From Pseudomonadota bacterium (GTDB taxonomy: Bacteria > Pseudomonadota > Alphaproteobacteria > Rhizobiales > Hyphomicrobiaceae): a DNA stretch of 64,000 bases. The DNA is taken from assembly GCA_018242295.1 (NCBI GenBank), contig JAFECE010000007.1, forward strand, positions 124,001 through 188,000, read 5' to 3'. Numbering within the stretch: the stretch's first letter is position 1; each line of letters begins with the position of its first letter. The notes under the pieces are model-generated. The model did not search any database. It saw only the letters and a list, made by a program, of their open reading frames with translations, and was not told the DNA's origin. Below, one piece after another: positions 29,900-38,596 of this stretch. A program made the translations under genes and the position numbers.

Positions 29900-30798
29900 T
29901 AGTTGCGCTCCCAGAAGTAGGGCGTTGCAGGCTTCGGTTCCCAGACTTTTGCGGAGGCGATGCCCGGAAGGCCGGTTAGACTTTTGTATTCAGAGGCGAA
30001 GGCGACGTAGTCGCCGGTTTCGGCCATCACGGCGGGCTTGCAGGCAATCGGATCACGGATGACACCGAAGCCTGACTCCGTTCCGACTACGAACGTGAAG
30101 AAGCCGTCGAGATCGTTGAGCCCAGATTTCAATGCTTCTCCGAGGCTCTGCCCGTCACGCATTTGCCTCGTGAGATAACCGGCGGCAACTTCGCTATCGT
30201 TTTCGGTCTTGATCTTGATACCGTCGCGCTGGAGCATGCGGCGCAGACTCGCGTGGTTCGACAATGAGCCGTTATGGACGAGGCATTGATCGGTGCCCGT
30301 CGAAAAGGGATGTGCGCCGTCGGTCGTCACGGCAGATTCGGTCGCCATCCGTGTGTGGGTTATCCCGTGCGTTCCCGACATTTCGGCGATGCCGAAATTC
30401 TTGGCGACGTCGTCCGGGTATCCCACCTCCTTGAAAATCTCGAGCCGCCGCCCCGCGCTGACGATATTCACTTCGGGAAGGTTGGCCTCGAGCCAGGCTT
30501 CGACTTTCGGCAATTCCTCGTCGTTGAGCGTTATGACCGCATGGGAATAGCGAACGGACACAGTGGCTTTCGGCGCCGCTTCGCGCTTCAGCCGCTCGGC
30601 GGCCGCCCCGATGTCATAGGAAGCGGACGGCCCCGCGATCGTCAGCTTGGTCTTGCGTTGCCCGCCCGCGCCATAGATCGCGAAGCCGGCCGAATCCGGT
30701 CCCCGCCCGCAAAGTGTCGACGTCATTTTGGTCAACAGCTCTCCGAGCCGTGGCTCAAGTGAGCGTTGCTTGATGAATAGTCCGGCTATGCCGCACAT
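29899..30798 (-). CDS. mgsA: N-methylglutamate synthase subunit A (class II glutamine amidotransferase)
   Basis: A 299-residue Ntn-type amidotransferase domain protein. The start is ATG-TGC at 30798, giving Met-Cys-Gly-Ile so that Cys1 is exposed as nucleophile after Met removal; a GTG three bases earlier is rejected. GGAG lies eight bases before this ATG. Other family motifs are THTRMATES and HNGSLSNH. In MgsABC it would deliver the amine or ammonia nitrogen to the synthase. It lies 27 bp after gmaS and overlaps mgsB. Confidence 0.9.
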   Translation of the reverse strand: MCGIAGLFIKQRSLEPRLGELLTKMTSTLCGRGPDSAGFAIYGAGGQRKTKLTIAGPSASYDIGAAAERLKREAAPKATVSVRYSHAVITLNDEELPKVEAWLEANLPEVNIVSAGRRLEIFKEVGYPDDVAKNFGIAEMSGTHGITHTRMATESAVTTDGAHPFSTGTDQCLVHNGSLSNHASLRRMLQRDGIKIKTENDSEVAAGYLTRQMRDGQSLGEALKSGLNDLDGFFTFVVGTESGFGVIRDPIACKPAVMAETGDYVAFASEYKSLTGLPGIASAKVWEPKPATPYFWERN

Positions 30799-30825
30799 CA
30801 CAATTCTCCAATTACATAGGGATTT

Positions 30826-32226
30826 TTAGAAGAAGCTGAGATAGCGCTGCGTCTCCCAGTCGGAGACGTGGCGGTGGTAATCGATCCATTCGCTCCTCTT
30901 CAGCAAGACGAACTCGTCGATGAAATCCCGGCCGAGCGCCTCGCGAAACAGAGCGCTCTTGTCGAGAGCCTCGATGGCTTCGCATAAGGATTGCGGGAGG
31001 ATTTCGATCTTCTTGGCGGCGATTTCCGCAGGCGACAGAGCATAGAAATTGATGTTTTGCGGCGGCCCTGGATTTAACTCGCGTTCTACGCCGTCCAGTC
31101 CAGCAGCGATGAGTGCCGCCTGCGCGAGATACGGATTCATCCCCGAATCGCCGACGCGAAGCTCTATGCGCCCGTAGGGAATGCGCACCATCGCCGTGCG
31201 ATTGTTGTCTCCGTACGCAACGAACACCGGCGCCCAGGTCGTCCCCGATGCGGTGCGCCCGACAACGAGCCTCTTGTAGGAATTGACCGAGGGAGCGAGC
31301 AGCGCGGTGAGCGGCCGTGCATGCGCCAGGATACCCGCAATGAAATGGTAGGCCAGTTTCGACAGGCCCATTCCCGAATTGTCCGACGGATCGTGGAAGA
31401 GATTTTTGCCGTTTGCATCCGCGATCGAGGCGTGGATGTGCATGCCGTTACCGGTCATGGAGCTTTTCGGCTTCGGCATGAAAGAACAGATGGCCCCGAG
31501 CTCATGCGCGATTTCGGCCGCAGCCATCTTGAAGAGAATGATTTGGTCGGCCGAAGTCAGCGCGTCGGCATACTTGAAATTGATTTCGTATTGGCCATTC
31601 GCGTCTTCATGATCGATCTGATAGACGTCGATGCCGAGCGATTGCAGGCATTCCGTGACGCGCTCCAAGAACGTTCGCGCCCGTGACAGTCCGCGGAAAT
31701 CGTATGCCGGCTTCTGCAGACAATCGGTCGAGTCGAATGGCATGACGGCGCCGTCGCTGCGCCGCTCGAGGAGAGAGAATTCCGGCTCTATTCCAGTGAG
31801 CAGAGTCCAGCCGCGTTTTGCCAACCGCTCGATCTGGTCCTTGAGAATGTTTCGCGTATCGATGGCATGGGGCTTGCCGTTGACTGTCCCCGTACCCATC
31901 ATCCGCGCATAACCAGGCGCCCAGGGAATAAGCGTGAGGGTCGATAGATCGCCCACAACCATGTATTCCGGCTCATGGGGCTCTAAACGTAGTCCGAAAA
32001 CGCCGCCACCGGCGAAGCCAACGCCATCCGTCAAAATATCTTCCAGATGGTCGACTGGAACCGCCTTGCTTTTTGCAACGCCATAAATGTCGACGAACTG
32101 AGCGAGGACGTAGCGCACGTGATTCTGCGCGAGAAACTGCTTCGCACCTGCGAGGTCGATGTTACTCGGCGTTGCGTATTGGCCCGGCGCACGCCGCCAA
32201 GCCCAATGGTCTGCCACGTCCTTCAT
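30826..32226 (-). CDS. gmaS: Glutamine synthetase family: gamma-glutamylmethylamide synthetase / GlnT
   Basis: A 466-residue ATP-dependent ligase of the glutamine synthetase fold, joining glutamate to ammonia or an alkylamine. Seen motifs are the beta-grasp N-terminus ([13 protein letters not shown]), GIEPEFSLL, the catalytic GNGMHIHAS and NSYKRLVVG, and IELRVGDSG. Length and pattern fit GmaS of methylotrophs and GlnT of rhizobia rather than GlnA; a C-terminal adenylylation loop is not evident. It is the first gene of the operon with mgsA, B and C. Its substrate may be methylamine, but ethylamine, ethanolamine or isopropylamine cannot be excluded. A TTGCA-N5-TGCAA site lies about 75 bp upstream. 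Confidence 0.88.
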   Translation of the reverse strand: MKDVADHWAWRRAPGQYATPSNIDLAGAKQFLAQNHVRYVLAQFVDIYGVAKSKAVPVDHLEDILTDGVGFAGGGVFGLRLEPHEPEYMVVGDLSTLTLIPWAPGYARMMGTGTVNGKPHAIDTRNILKDQIERLAKRGWTLLTGIEPEFSLLERRSDGAVMPFDSTDCLQKPAYDFRGLSRARTFLERVTECLQSLGIDVYQIDHEDANGQYEINFKYADALTSADQIILFKMAAAEIAHELGAICSFMPKPKSSMTGNGMHIHASIADANGKNLFHDPSDNSGMGLSKLAYHFIAGILAHARPLTALLAPSVNSYKRLVVGRTASGTTWAPVFVAYGDNNRTAMVRIPYGRIELRVGDSGMNPYLAQAALIAAGLDGVERELNPGPPQNINFYALSPAEIAAKKIEILPQSLCEAIEALDKSALFREALGRDFIDEFVLLKRSEWIDYHRHVSDWETQRYLSFF

Positions 32227-32295
32227 TTAGCGTGTCTCCCCTGACCCAATATTTTTTTGCGTCTAAAACCCATGGCGGACGACGCTACAATCGAC

Positions 32296-32330
32296 TTGCA
32301 CCATATGCAATATTTTTGTAGCATATGAAA
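32296..32330. promoter_or_regulatory. Phased operator-like sites between gmaS and the amine oxidase
   Basis: A perfect TTGCA-CCATA-TGCAA site at 32296-32310 is followed by a weaker copy TTGTA-GCATA-TGAAA at 32316-32330, centres 20 bp apart. The perfect half-sites equal those at 27029-27043. The pair also creates a larger inverted repeat, CATATGC (32302-32308) and GCATATG (32321-32327). The location suits joint control of the divergent gmaS and oxidase genes. Confidence 0.6.
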
Positions 32331-32362
32331 TACGATTTTGAATGAGGACTTCGGAGAGGCGG

Positions 32363-33730
32363 ATGCCAACGACCGACGAGCAACCGTCTACGCAGCTGAC
32401 TGCCGGTCAGTTAGCGACCGGCAACGTTTACGGCGCAAGATCTCCGGCGTTTCGACCGTACTGGTGGGAAGCACTCTCAGATGCGGAAAGCACATCCGAC
32501 GAAACCGTGCCTCGCAGATGCGACGTCGCGATTGTCGGATCAGGATTTACGGGTCTTTCCGCGGCGCTGACGCTTCTCAGAAACGGACGGCAAGCGGTTG
32601 TCTTCGAGCGCGGCCCCGCCGGTTTTGGCGCAAGCACGCGGAACGGCGGCCAAATCGGAAGCGGCAATCAAAAATTTCGCGTCAAGAAGCTGATCGCATT
32701 GCGCGGACGCAAGAAAGCCGAGGCGATGCTGCGCGAAGGGACGAGAATGCTCGACCACATCGCGGCGCTGATTGCGGAAGAGAATATCGACTGTCACTTT
32801 CGCCGCTGCGGACGTTTCCGCGCCGCCGTTCGCCCTGAGCACTATGAGGCGATGGCGCAAGACATGCGCGATTTGATAGACATCGCCGGTGTCGAAAGCA
32901 GTATGGTGCCCCGCGCCGATCAACACTCGGAAATCGGAACCGATCGCTTCTTTGGCGGCTCTCTGCTCCCGAACGACGCCTCGTTGCATCCGGCGCTCTA
33001 TCACGCCGGCCTTATGCAGCGGATCAAGTCGTCCGGTGGCAGGGTGCTGGATCACACGCCGGTGCAAAATATCATCCCCGTCGGATCAGAGTTCCGGGTA
33101 GTGACCAATCGCGGCGTCACCCTCGCGAAAGACGTTATCATTGCGACGAACGGCTACACCGATGGACTTATCCCCGAGCTTGGCCGCCGGATCGTCCCGG
33201 TGGGCTCGGCTCTGATCGCAACGGCCGAATTGCCGGAAGCGCTCTTTAATAAGTTGCTTCCCCGCGATCGCGTCTACGGCAACACGAACCGGGTGTTCTA
33301 TTATTTTCGTGGAGCACCCGATGCGCGGCGGATTATTTGGGGCGGCCGCATCGGCAGACTCGCGCCCCAAAAGTCAGCAGCTGCCTTCGGGCATCTCGCC
33401 CGCGACATGTTGCATGTCTTCCCCGATCTCGGAAACGTCACGATCACGCACGCCTGGGATGGCCAGATCGGCTACACATACGATGAAGTTCCGCATATCG
33501 GCTGCACCAAGTCCGGCATCCATTATGCCCTCGGCTACTGCGGAACAGGCGTTTCGCGCGCGACGTACTTCGGCACCAAGATTGCCCTGAAGGTGCTCGA
33601 CAATCCCGACGGCCGCACCTCTTTCGACGATTTGGCATTTCCGGCTTTCCCCGCGCAGCCGGTCGCGGCGAGGCTAGGCGTCCCATTTTTCGAAACGTGG
33701 TATCGAATTCGCGATGCCGCAAACTTCTAG
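32363..33730 (+). CDS. FAD-dependent amine / N-alkylamino acid oxidase (DAO, PuuB-like)
   Basis: A 455-residue flavoprotein of the D-amino-acid oxidase superfamily. The Rossmann motif VAIVGSGFTGLSAALTL starts near residue 55, followed by ASTRNGGQ, which matches gamma-glutamylputrescine oxidase. The C-terminal part carries GGRIGRLAP and the flavin-contacting HYALGYCGTGVS. It should oxidise a secondary or gamma-glutamyl amine to an imine plus H2O2, then aldehyde. ATG 32363 follows GGAGAGG; the upstream ATG 32342 has no such site. It is divergent from gmaS and 24 bp before ridA. It could replace N-methylglutamate dehydrogenase, which is absent from the window. Confidence 0.88.
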   Translation: MPTTDEQPSTQLTAGQLATGNVYGARSPAFRPYWWEALSDAESTSDETVPRRCDVAIVGSGFTGLSAALTLLRNGRQAVVFERGPAGFGASTRNGGQIGSGNQKFRVKKLIALRGRKKAEAMLREGTRMLDHIAALIAEENIDCHFRRCGRFRAAVRPEHYEAMAQDMRDLIDIAGVESSMVPRADQHSEIGTDRFFGGSLLPNDASLHPALYHAGLMQRIKSSGGRVLDHTPVQNIIPVGSEFRVVTNRGVTLAKDVIIATNGYTDGLIPELGRRIVPVGSALIATAELPEALFNKLLPRDRVYGNTNRVFYYFRGAPDARRIIWGGRIGRLAPQKSAAAFGHLARDMLHVFPDLGNVTITHAWDGQIGYTYDEVPHIGCTKSGIHYALGYCGTGVSRATYFGTKIALKVLDNPDGRTSFDDLAFPAFPAQPVAARLGVPFFETWYRIRDAANF

Positions 33731-33754
33731 TCATAATCCAAAATGGAGAAGAGC

Positions 33755-34156
33755 ATGGCAGGCCGCAGCGGCAGCAAACGCGTGAACATCTCGTCGGGAG
33801 GAGCCTACGAGTCTGTCTTTGGATACTCCCGCGCCGTTCGATGCGGAGATGATGTTCATGTTTCGGGTACCTGCGCCCCGCCCGCCCATGAAAAGAGCGA
33901 CGCCTATGCGCAAGCTTGCGCCGCCTTGGCGATCGTCGACAAAGCTCTGAAGGACGCGGGGGCTTCGGCCACGGATGTCGTTCGCACGGTGGTCTATTTG
34001 CGCGATATCAATGACGCGGAAGCGGTAGCGAAGGCGCATCTCGAAATGTTCGATGCCGTTCGCCCGGCTAGCACCTTGGTTCAAGTCACCTCGATGCTGC
34101 GTCCGTGGCAGAAGGTTGAGATTGAAGCCTATGCCAAGCTCGGCACCGCGCGCTGA
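33755..34156 (+). CDS. RidA family imine/enamine deaminase
   Basis: A 133-residue YjgF/YER057c/UK114 family protein. The C-terminal block VRPASTLVQVTSM carries the arginine that binds carboxylated imines. RidA proteins hydrolyse reactive imines or enamines, which fits a neighbour that produces imines by FAD-dependent oxidation; the gap is only 24 bp. The inner ATG 33755 follows GGAGAAG, so the first ATG 33743 is judged part of the ribosome binding site. Confidence 0.88.
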   Translation: MAGRSGSKRVNISSGGAYESVFGYSRAVRCGDDVHVSGTCAPPAHEKSDAYAQACAALAIVDKALKDAGASATDVVRTVVYLRDINDAEAVAKAHLEMFDAVRPASTLVQVTSMLRPWQKVEIEAYAKLGTAR

Positions 34157-34315
34157 TCCTAGCGCTCATCCAAAGCTGGCGCGCCAAAAGCTCCATTAAA
34201 ACGGAGCCGCAGCGCGCTATCTCTGCCTGAAGAAACGCTTGATCACAATTGCGGGCGGGAAATTTCTATGGCGAACGTCTTCTCCGGATCGAAATATTCG
34301 CTCGCTCCAAGAGGC

Positions 34316-36814
34316 TCAAACGGCCACCTGCCCTAACGCGCATTCCTGCATCGCTAGCAGCGAGCGAATCTCTTTTGCCGGCCTTGGCTTGCTGAACAGG
34401 TAGCCTTGAACCTCGGTGCAACCTTCATGACGAAGCTGCGCAAGTTCCGCTTCCGTCTCGACACCTTCGGCGGTGGTTGCCATTCCAAGTGCATTGCCGA
34501 TGTTTGCGACCGCTCGCACGATCGCGATCGAATCCGGGTTGTCGGCAAGGTCCTGAATGAACGATCGATCGATCTTGATCTTGTCGAAGGGAAATTTGCG
34601 CAGATAGCCGAGACTCGAGTATCCCGTGCCGAAGTCGTCCATCGAAATGCGAACACCGAGCGCACGCAAATCGTTGAGCATTGCGACCGTCGATTCCGTA
34701 TCGTGCAGCATGACTGTTTCGGTGATTTCGAGTTCGAGCCTCGTGCCCGGCAACCCGGACTTGCCCAAAGCGCCAATAACCTGAAGCACGAGAGCATTAT
34801 TCTTGAACTGCAACGGCGATAGATTGACCGCGACCTTGACGTGCGCCGGCCATGTCATTGCGTCGGCGCAGGCGCGGTTCAACACCCAGTTGCCGATAAC
34901 CCCGATGAGACCGATCTCCTCGGCGAGCGGAATGAATTCGGCAGGCGGCACGATTCCGCGAGTTGGGTGCTGCCAGCGGATGAGCGCTTCGCAGCCGCTA
35001 ATCTCGTCGGTCTCGAGACGGATCAGAGGCTGATAGTAAAGCTCGAGTTCGTCGTTCTCGATTGCCTTGCGAAGATCGAGTTCGAGCGCACGCCGTTCCT
35101 GCATTTTGGCGTCCATGCCCGGCTCGAAGAAATGATAGGTCCCGCGGCCGGCCTCCTTGGCCTGATACATTGCCATGTCGGCGTTCTTGATGAGCTGGTC
35201 CGCAGTGTCACCGTCTCCTGGCGCCATCGCGATGCCGATGCTGACACCAATGGCGACATGGTGACCCTGAACTTCAAATGGAGCGCTTAACGCGCCGATG
35301 ATGCGTTCGGCCAGCATCGTGGCACCGACGGGCTGCTCTGAGTCGGCCTGCACGACGGCAAATTCGTCACCGCCGAGCCGCGCGACGAGATCATGCTTCC
35401 TGACGCATCCGCGCAGCCTGCCGGCCACCGCTTGCAGTAGGGCATCGCCGACAGGGTGGCCGAGCGTATCATTGACAGTTTTGAAGTGATCGAGATCGAG
35501 GCAGAGGATCGAAACGACCCGGCCGCTCTGAGTTCCCTTCAGCGCCGCCTCCATCGCCTCGCGGAAGCGCAATCGATTGGGGAGATCAGTCAGCGCATCG
35601 TGATGCGCCATATGGGCGATCTTGGCGTCGACCTCCCGCCGCTCCGTGATGTCCTCGTGAATAGCAACCGATCCGCCATCGAGCATGGGTTGATGCGAGA
35701 TGGCGATGAACTGACCGCCCGCAAGTTCATCGACCGTATAGATGGGCTTGCGCTCCCGGACCGAAGCGATTCGATCCTCGATGGAGTAGCTTTCGGCTTG
35801 CGGAAAGCGGCCATTGGCGCGGCGCGCCTGCAGGATCGTTCGAAGCGGTGTCCCCGCAACGATATGTTCGGGCTTCAAATCATAGAGTTCGGCATAACGG
35901 CGATTGCAAACGATCAGATTTTGATCGGCATCGAACATGCAGAGACCCTGCGGCAGGTTGTTGATCGCGGCATCGACGCGCGCGTATTGAACGGCCAAGC
36001 TTTCCCGCGCCGCCGAGAGTTTCGCGATCATCGACTGGAAGGCGCGAGCAAGCGTGCCGATCTCGTCGGCCCGAGAGAGCGTTCTGTCTCCCTGCGAATA
36101 GGTCAGCTCACCGCCCTCGCGAATACGCAATGCGTTGGCGCTAAGCTGCTGCAACGGACGGGCGACGGAATAGTGAGCGAGTGCAAGCGCAAGCATGACG
36201 ATGAGCAACGTACCCACAGTCAGCGCCATGATGATGATGTTCAATTCGGAAGCTTGCTCATTCTGTGCCTGAGCCAGCGTATCTCGGGATTCACCACCGA
36301 GAATGTTCGTCAGCCGGTTCAATTGCGAAAGCGTGTCGTCGAGCGCCGCCTCGAAGCGAAGATCGAGCATCCCGTCCACGCGGCGCTGCTTGTCACCGGA
36401 CAGTATGGCATCGCGGATCTCATGCGCCGTCGCTTCGACGTGTTGGAGTTTGCCGCGAATGACATCGCAATCCTGCGCACGCGTGGGGAAATTGACCGCG
36501 ACAGCGTTTAACCATTGGCGCACGGCCGCGATTTGATTGGCGATTTCGTTGACAGCCGCGCGTGCCGCTTCGGGATCGGATGCGGCCATGCCCTTGTAGG
36601 TCGCTAGGCCGATATTGTTCAAAGCGGTCTTGGCTTCCGCCAATGCGAGGCGAGCCGGAGCAACTCGCTCGACCATCGTCCGATTGACGTGATCGAGATT
36701 TTGCGCGCCCTGCAAGACATACCAATTGGCGAGCACCGATAGCGCCCCCAAGGTGACGATGAGCGCCGCAGCTTTTCCTGCAATGCCGAAAGGAATCGTA
36801 GTGTTCAATTTCAT
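34316..36814 (-). CDS. Membrane-bound GGDEF-EAL cyclic-di-GMP enzyme
   Basis: An 832-residue inner-membrane protein. It has an N-terminal helix (about 12-33), a periplasmic helical sensor (about 35-190), a second helix (about 193-216), HAMP (about 218-270), PAS (about 280-390), GGDEF (about 400-560) and EAL (about 575-820). The cyclase site is intact (RLGGDEF), and the phosphodiesterase site has EALIRW, EITET, DDFGTGYSS and EGVE. Either activity is therefore possible; which dominates cannot be seen. It stands alone on the minus strand, converging with ridA. Confidence 0.94.
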   Translation of the reverse strand: MKLNTTIPFGIAGKAAALIVTLGALSVLANWYVLQGAQNLDHVNRTMVERVAPARLALAEAKTALNNIGLATYKGMAASDPEAARAAVNEIANQIAAVRQWLNAVAVNFPTRAQDCDVIRGKLQHVEATAHEIRDAILSGDKQRRVDGMLDLRFEAALDDTLSQLNRLTNILGGESRDTLAQAQNEQASELNIIIMALTVGTLLIVMLALALAHYSVARPLQQLSANALRIREGGELTYSQGDRTLSRADEIGTLARAFQSMIAKLSAARESLAVQYARVDAAINNLPQGLCMFDADQNLIVCNRRYAELYDLKPEHIVAGTPLRTILQARRANGRFPQAESYSIEDRIASVRERKPIYTVDELAGGQFIAISHQPMLDGGSVAIHEDITERREVDAKIAHMAHHDALTDLPNRLRFREAMEAALKGTQSGRVVSILCLDLDHFKTVNDTLGHPVGDALLQAVAGRLRGCVRKHDLVARLGGDEFAVVQADSEQPVGATMLAERIIGALSAPFEVQGHHVAIGVSIGIAMAPGDGDTADQLIKNADMAMYQAKEAGRGTYHFFEPGMDAKMQERRALELDLRKAIENDELELYYQPLIRLETDEISGCEALIRWQHPTRGIVPPAEFIPLAEEIGLIGVIGNWVLNRACADAMTWPAHVKVAVNLSPLQFKNNALVLQVIGALGKSGLPGTRLELEITETVMLHDTESTVAMLNDLRALGVRISMDDFGTGYSSLGYLRKFPFDKIKIDRSFIQDLADNPDSIAIVRAVANIGNALGMATTAEGVETEAELAQLRHEGCTEVQGYLFSKPRPAKEIRSLLAMQECALGQVAV

Positions 36815-37012
36815 AGGACGACTGCGCCGTTGGGTTCGGCCAAGGAATTATGCGAAAAGGGTTTGCAATTCCCTAACGCATTGAAAAAGCGTCGAATTCT
36901 CGCACTATCGTGACAGTTTCATGACAAGCTGCAGCATCGAAAATCTCGGCACTGGCCGAGCTTGCGCAATGTCGGCGGCCGCTGTGCCGTCAACGCGGTG
37001 CAGGTCGCAAAT

Positions 37013-37426
37013 TTAGCGCGGCGACATGTGATAGGCGATGACGAGCAGGCTCGTCAGGACCGAGGAAAACAAGCCGGCGAAACCGCCGATCCAGGCCGGT
37101 GAAGGTTCGTGAACCAGCGTCGCTACGACAAAGCCGGCGAGGCTTCCGGCAAAAGATGAAAGCACTGCGAAAATAAAAACGGATGTCGGCAACGCCTCCT
37201 CGTATTCGCCGACTCCGATACCCTGCTCGACGAGCGTATTCCGCGCCACTGCTCCCGCGATCGTGCCAGAGAGGCCCGAGAGGACCGCAAGGAGAGCGTT
37301 GGGCTCCATCGCATTGCCGAACACCATGCCCGACAGGGCCCCGACGACCGTGCCGACAATGAGAACCACCAGCAAGCTCACCATCGTTATACCGGCCACG
37401 TTCCACCTCTTCCGCAATATGCGCAT
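37013..37426 (-). CDS. Small integral membrane protein
   Basis: A 137-residue protein with about four predicted helices (about 12-35, 42-60, 80-103 and 110-132) and short loops. The upstream in-frame extension to 37531 is basic and unlikely to be translated; ATG 37426 lies just before the first helix. No ribosome binding site stands out and no family was identified. Confidence 0.6.
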   Translation of the reverse strand: MRILRKRWNVAGITMVSLLVVLIVGTVVGALSGMVFGNAMEPNALLAVLSGLSGTIAGAVARNTLVEQGIGVGEYEEALPTSVFIFAVLSSFAGSLAGFVVATLVHEPSPAWIGGFAGLFSSVLTSLLVIAYHMSPR

Positions 37427-37578
37427 GTCAGCAGGTGCTCGTTGCGTTCGCGTCGCGAAACGTAGCATTAACGAGCTAAGCTGGCGCGGCGATCGCGGAA
37501 TAGCGGAATAGGTGTCAGATGAGCGAAACAAACACTAAAGACGCACCAGAAAATTTGAAAAGCCTTGGCGTTGATCCG

Positions 37579-38100
37579 CTACTTGAACAATCGCAAGGCG
37601 TCTTCCGGAAGAACGGGACCAGAAATCTCAATAGGCACGAACGACGCCTTTGACGCCACGTCTTCCGCCGACAGCATGATCTGGCCGACCTTCGTCGAGA
37701 GTTCTTGCAACGGCGCGGCGTAGACAAGCCGTCCAATACCACACCACAAAATGGCACCCATGCACATGCAGCAAGGCTCGCCCGAAGTGTAAAGCGTGGC
37801 ACCCTCGAGCATGTCCGGACCGTGAGCTGAGAGAAAGGCCCGGATCGCAACCATCTCACCGTGAGCGGTGGGGTCGCGATCTGCGCGCGTGCGGTTATGG
37901 CCGCGCGCTAGAACCTCTCCATTTTTGACGATGACGGCGCCGAACGGGAACTCGGCTTTGGCCGCTTCCTCGATCGCGAGCTTCATGAAGCGCGCATCGT
38001 CCGGCATTACTGGCGCCTGACGCGCATGAGAATCGTTCGAGCCGGCAATTGCCGTTGCGACGAGCGTTAATCCGCCTTGCAGCACCGTGCGCCGATGCAT
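37579..38100 (-). CDS. Zinc-dependent nucleoside/guanine deaminase with Tat signal
   Basis: A 173-residue deaminase of the cytidine/deoxycytidylate superfamily. Zinc ligands are HGE (with catalytic Glu, in THGEMVA-type context TAHGEM) and PCCMC in GEPCCMCMG. The C-terminal end resembles guanine deaminases and tRNA adenosine deaminases of this fold. The first 27 residues look like a twin-arginine signal (HRRTVLQGG, then a hydrophobic stretch to SHARQ), which is unusual because most relatives are cytosolic. A folded, zinc-loaded export would fit the Tat route. A GGGGGACAAGA site precedes the ATG. The gene stands alone; substrate unknown. Confidence 0.85.
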   Translation of the reverse strand: MHRRTVLQGGLTLVATAIAGSNDSHARQAPVMPDDARFMKLAIEEAAKAEFPFGAVIVKNGEVLARGHNRTRADRDPTAHGEMVAIRAFLSAHGPDMLEGATLYTSGEPCCMCMGAILWCGIGRLVYAAPLQELSTKVGQIMLSAEDVASKASFVPIEISGPVLPEDALRLFK

Positions 38101-38596
38101 TCTTGTCCCCCCATTGTCGATACTGGTCCTTGAGACCCTTTACTCCCCGGCCACGCCCCGAAGAGCGAACCAGAAGTAGATTCACTTTACCAAAAATTAA
38201 AGCTGTAGGATGCGGCAAGCCCGTTAGAAGCAACGGGGCCCGGCTTGGGGGGTAGGTAAGCCGGGCCCCTGCTATCGCAAGCAGCGCGTTGGGTGGGTGA
38301 GGGACGGCGCTCGCTAACGACAAAGCGGATCCGCCTAACGTGAGAGACCAATGCCGATAGGGCCATGGATCCGCTTGGCAAAATATGTTTGCGCTGGTTG
38401 AATCATAGGCACCACTCAGCCCGGCGGTCTAAGGTCAATGATCATTCGCTAGGCCGGATGGCCTATTGCGCCGCCAGAAAGGTTTCCGGCGAGGGTTGCG
38501 CTCTTGCGCCTCCCGCGCCGCGTCGGAAATCCCGCTTGATCTTCGTTCGGATTACGTTGGAGGCTCTCTTCGTTTAGCGGAAACAATCGAGATCCG
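38101..38596. other. Divergent intergenic region with stacked stem-loops
   Basis: No gene is visible in these roughly 500 bp. Three adjacent hairpins occur: CCCGTT/AACGGG at 38220-38237, a 12-bp perfect stem GGGGCCCGGCTT / AAGCCGGGCCCC at 38235-38269 with an 11-nt G-rich loop, and CTGCT/AGCAG just after. Further right, AAGCGGATCC (about 38322) pairs with GGATCCGCTT (about 38368). This density suggests a structured RNA or leader; strand and boundaries are unclear. Confidence 0.4.

Noticed and set aside
27876..32226. Reading the operon as ordinary glutamate synthase plus glutamine synthetase
   Set aside because: The three synthase parts are separate proteins in the MgsABC/GlxBCD arrangement and there is no GltD-type small subunit; the ligase is of the GmaS/GlnT type, not GlnA.
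38235..38269. 12-bp stem as a Rho-independent terminator
   Set aside because: It lies between divergent gene starts and has no T-run, so termination of a neighbouring gene is not its likely role.
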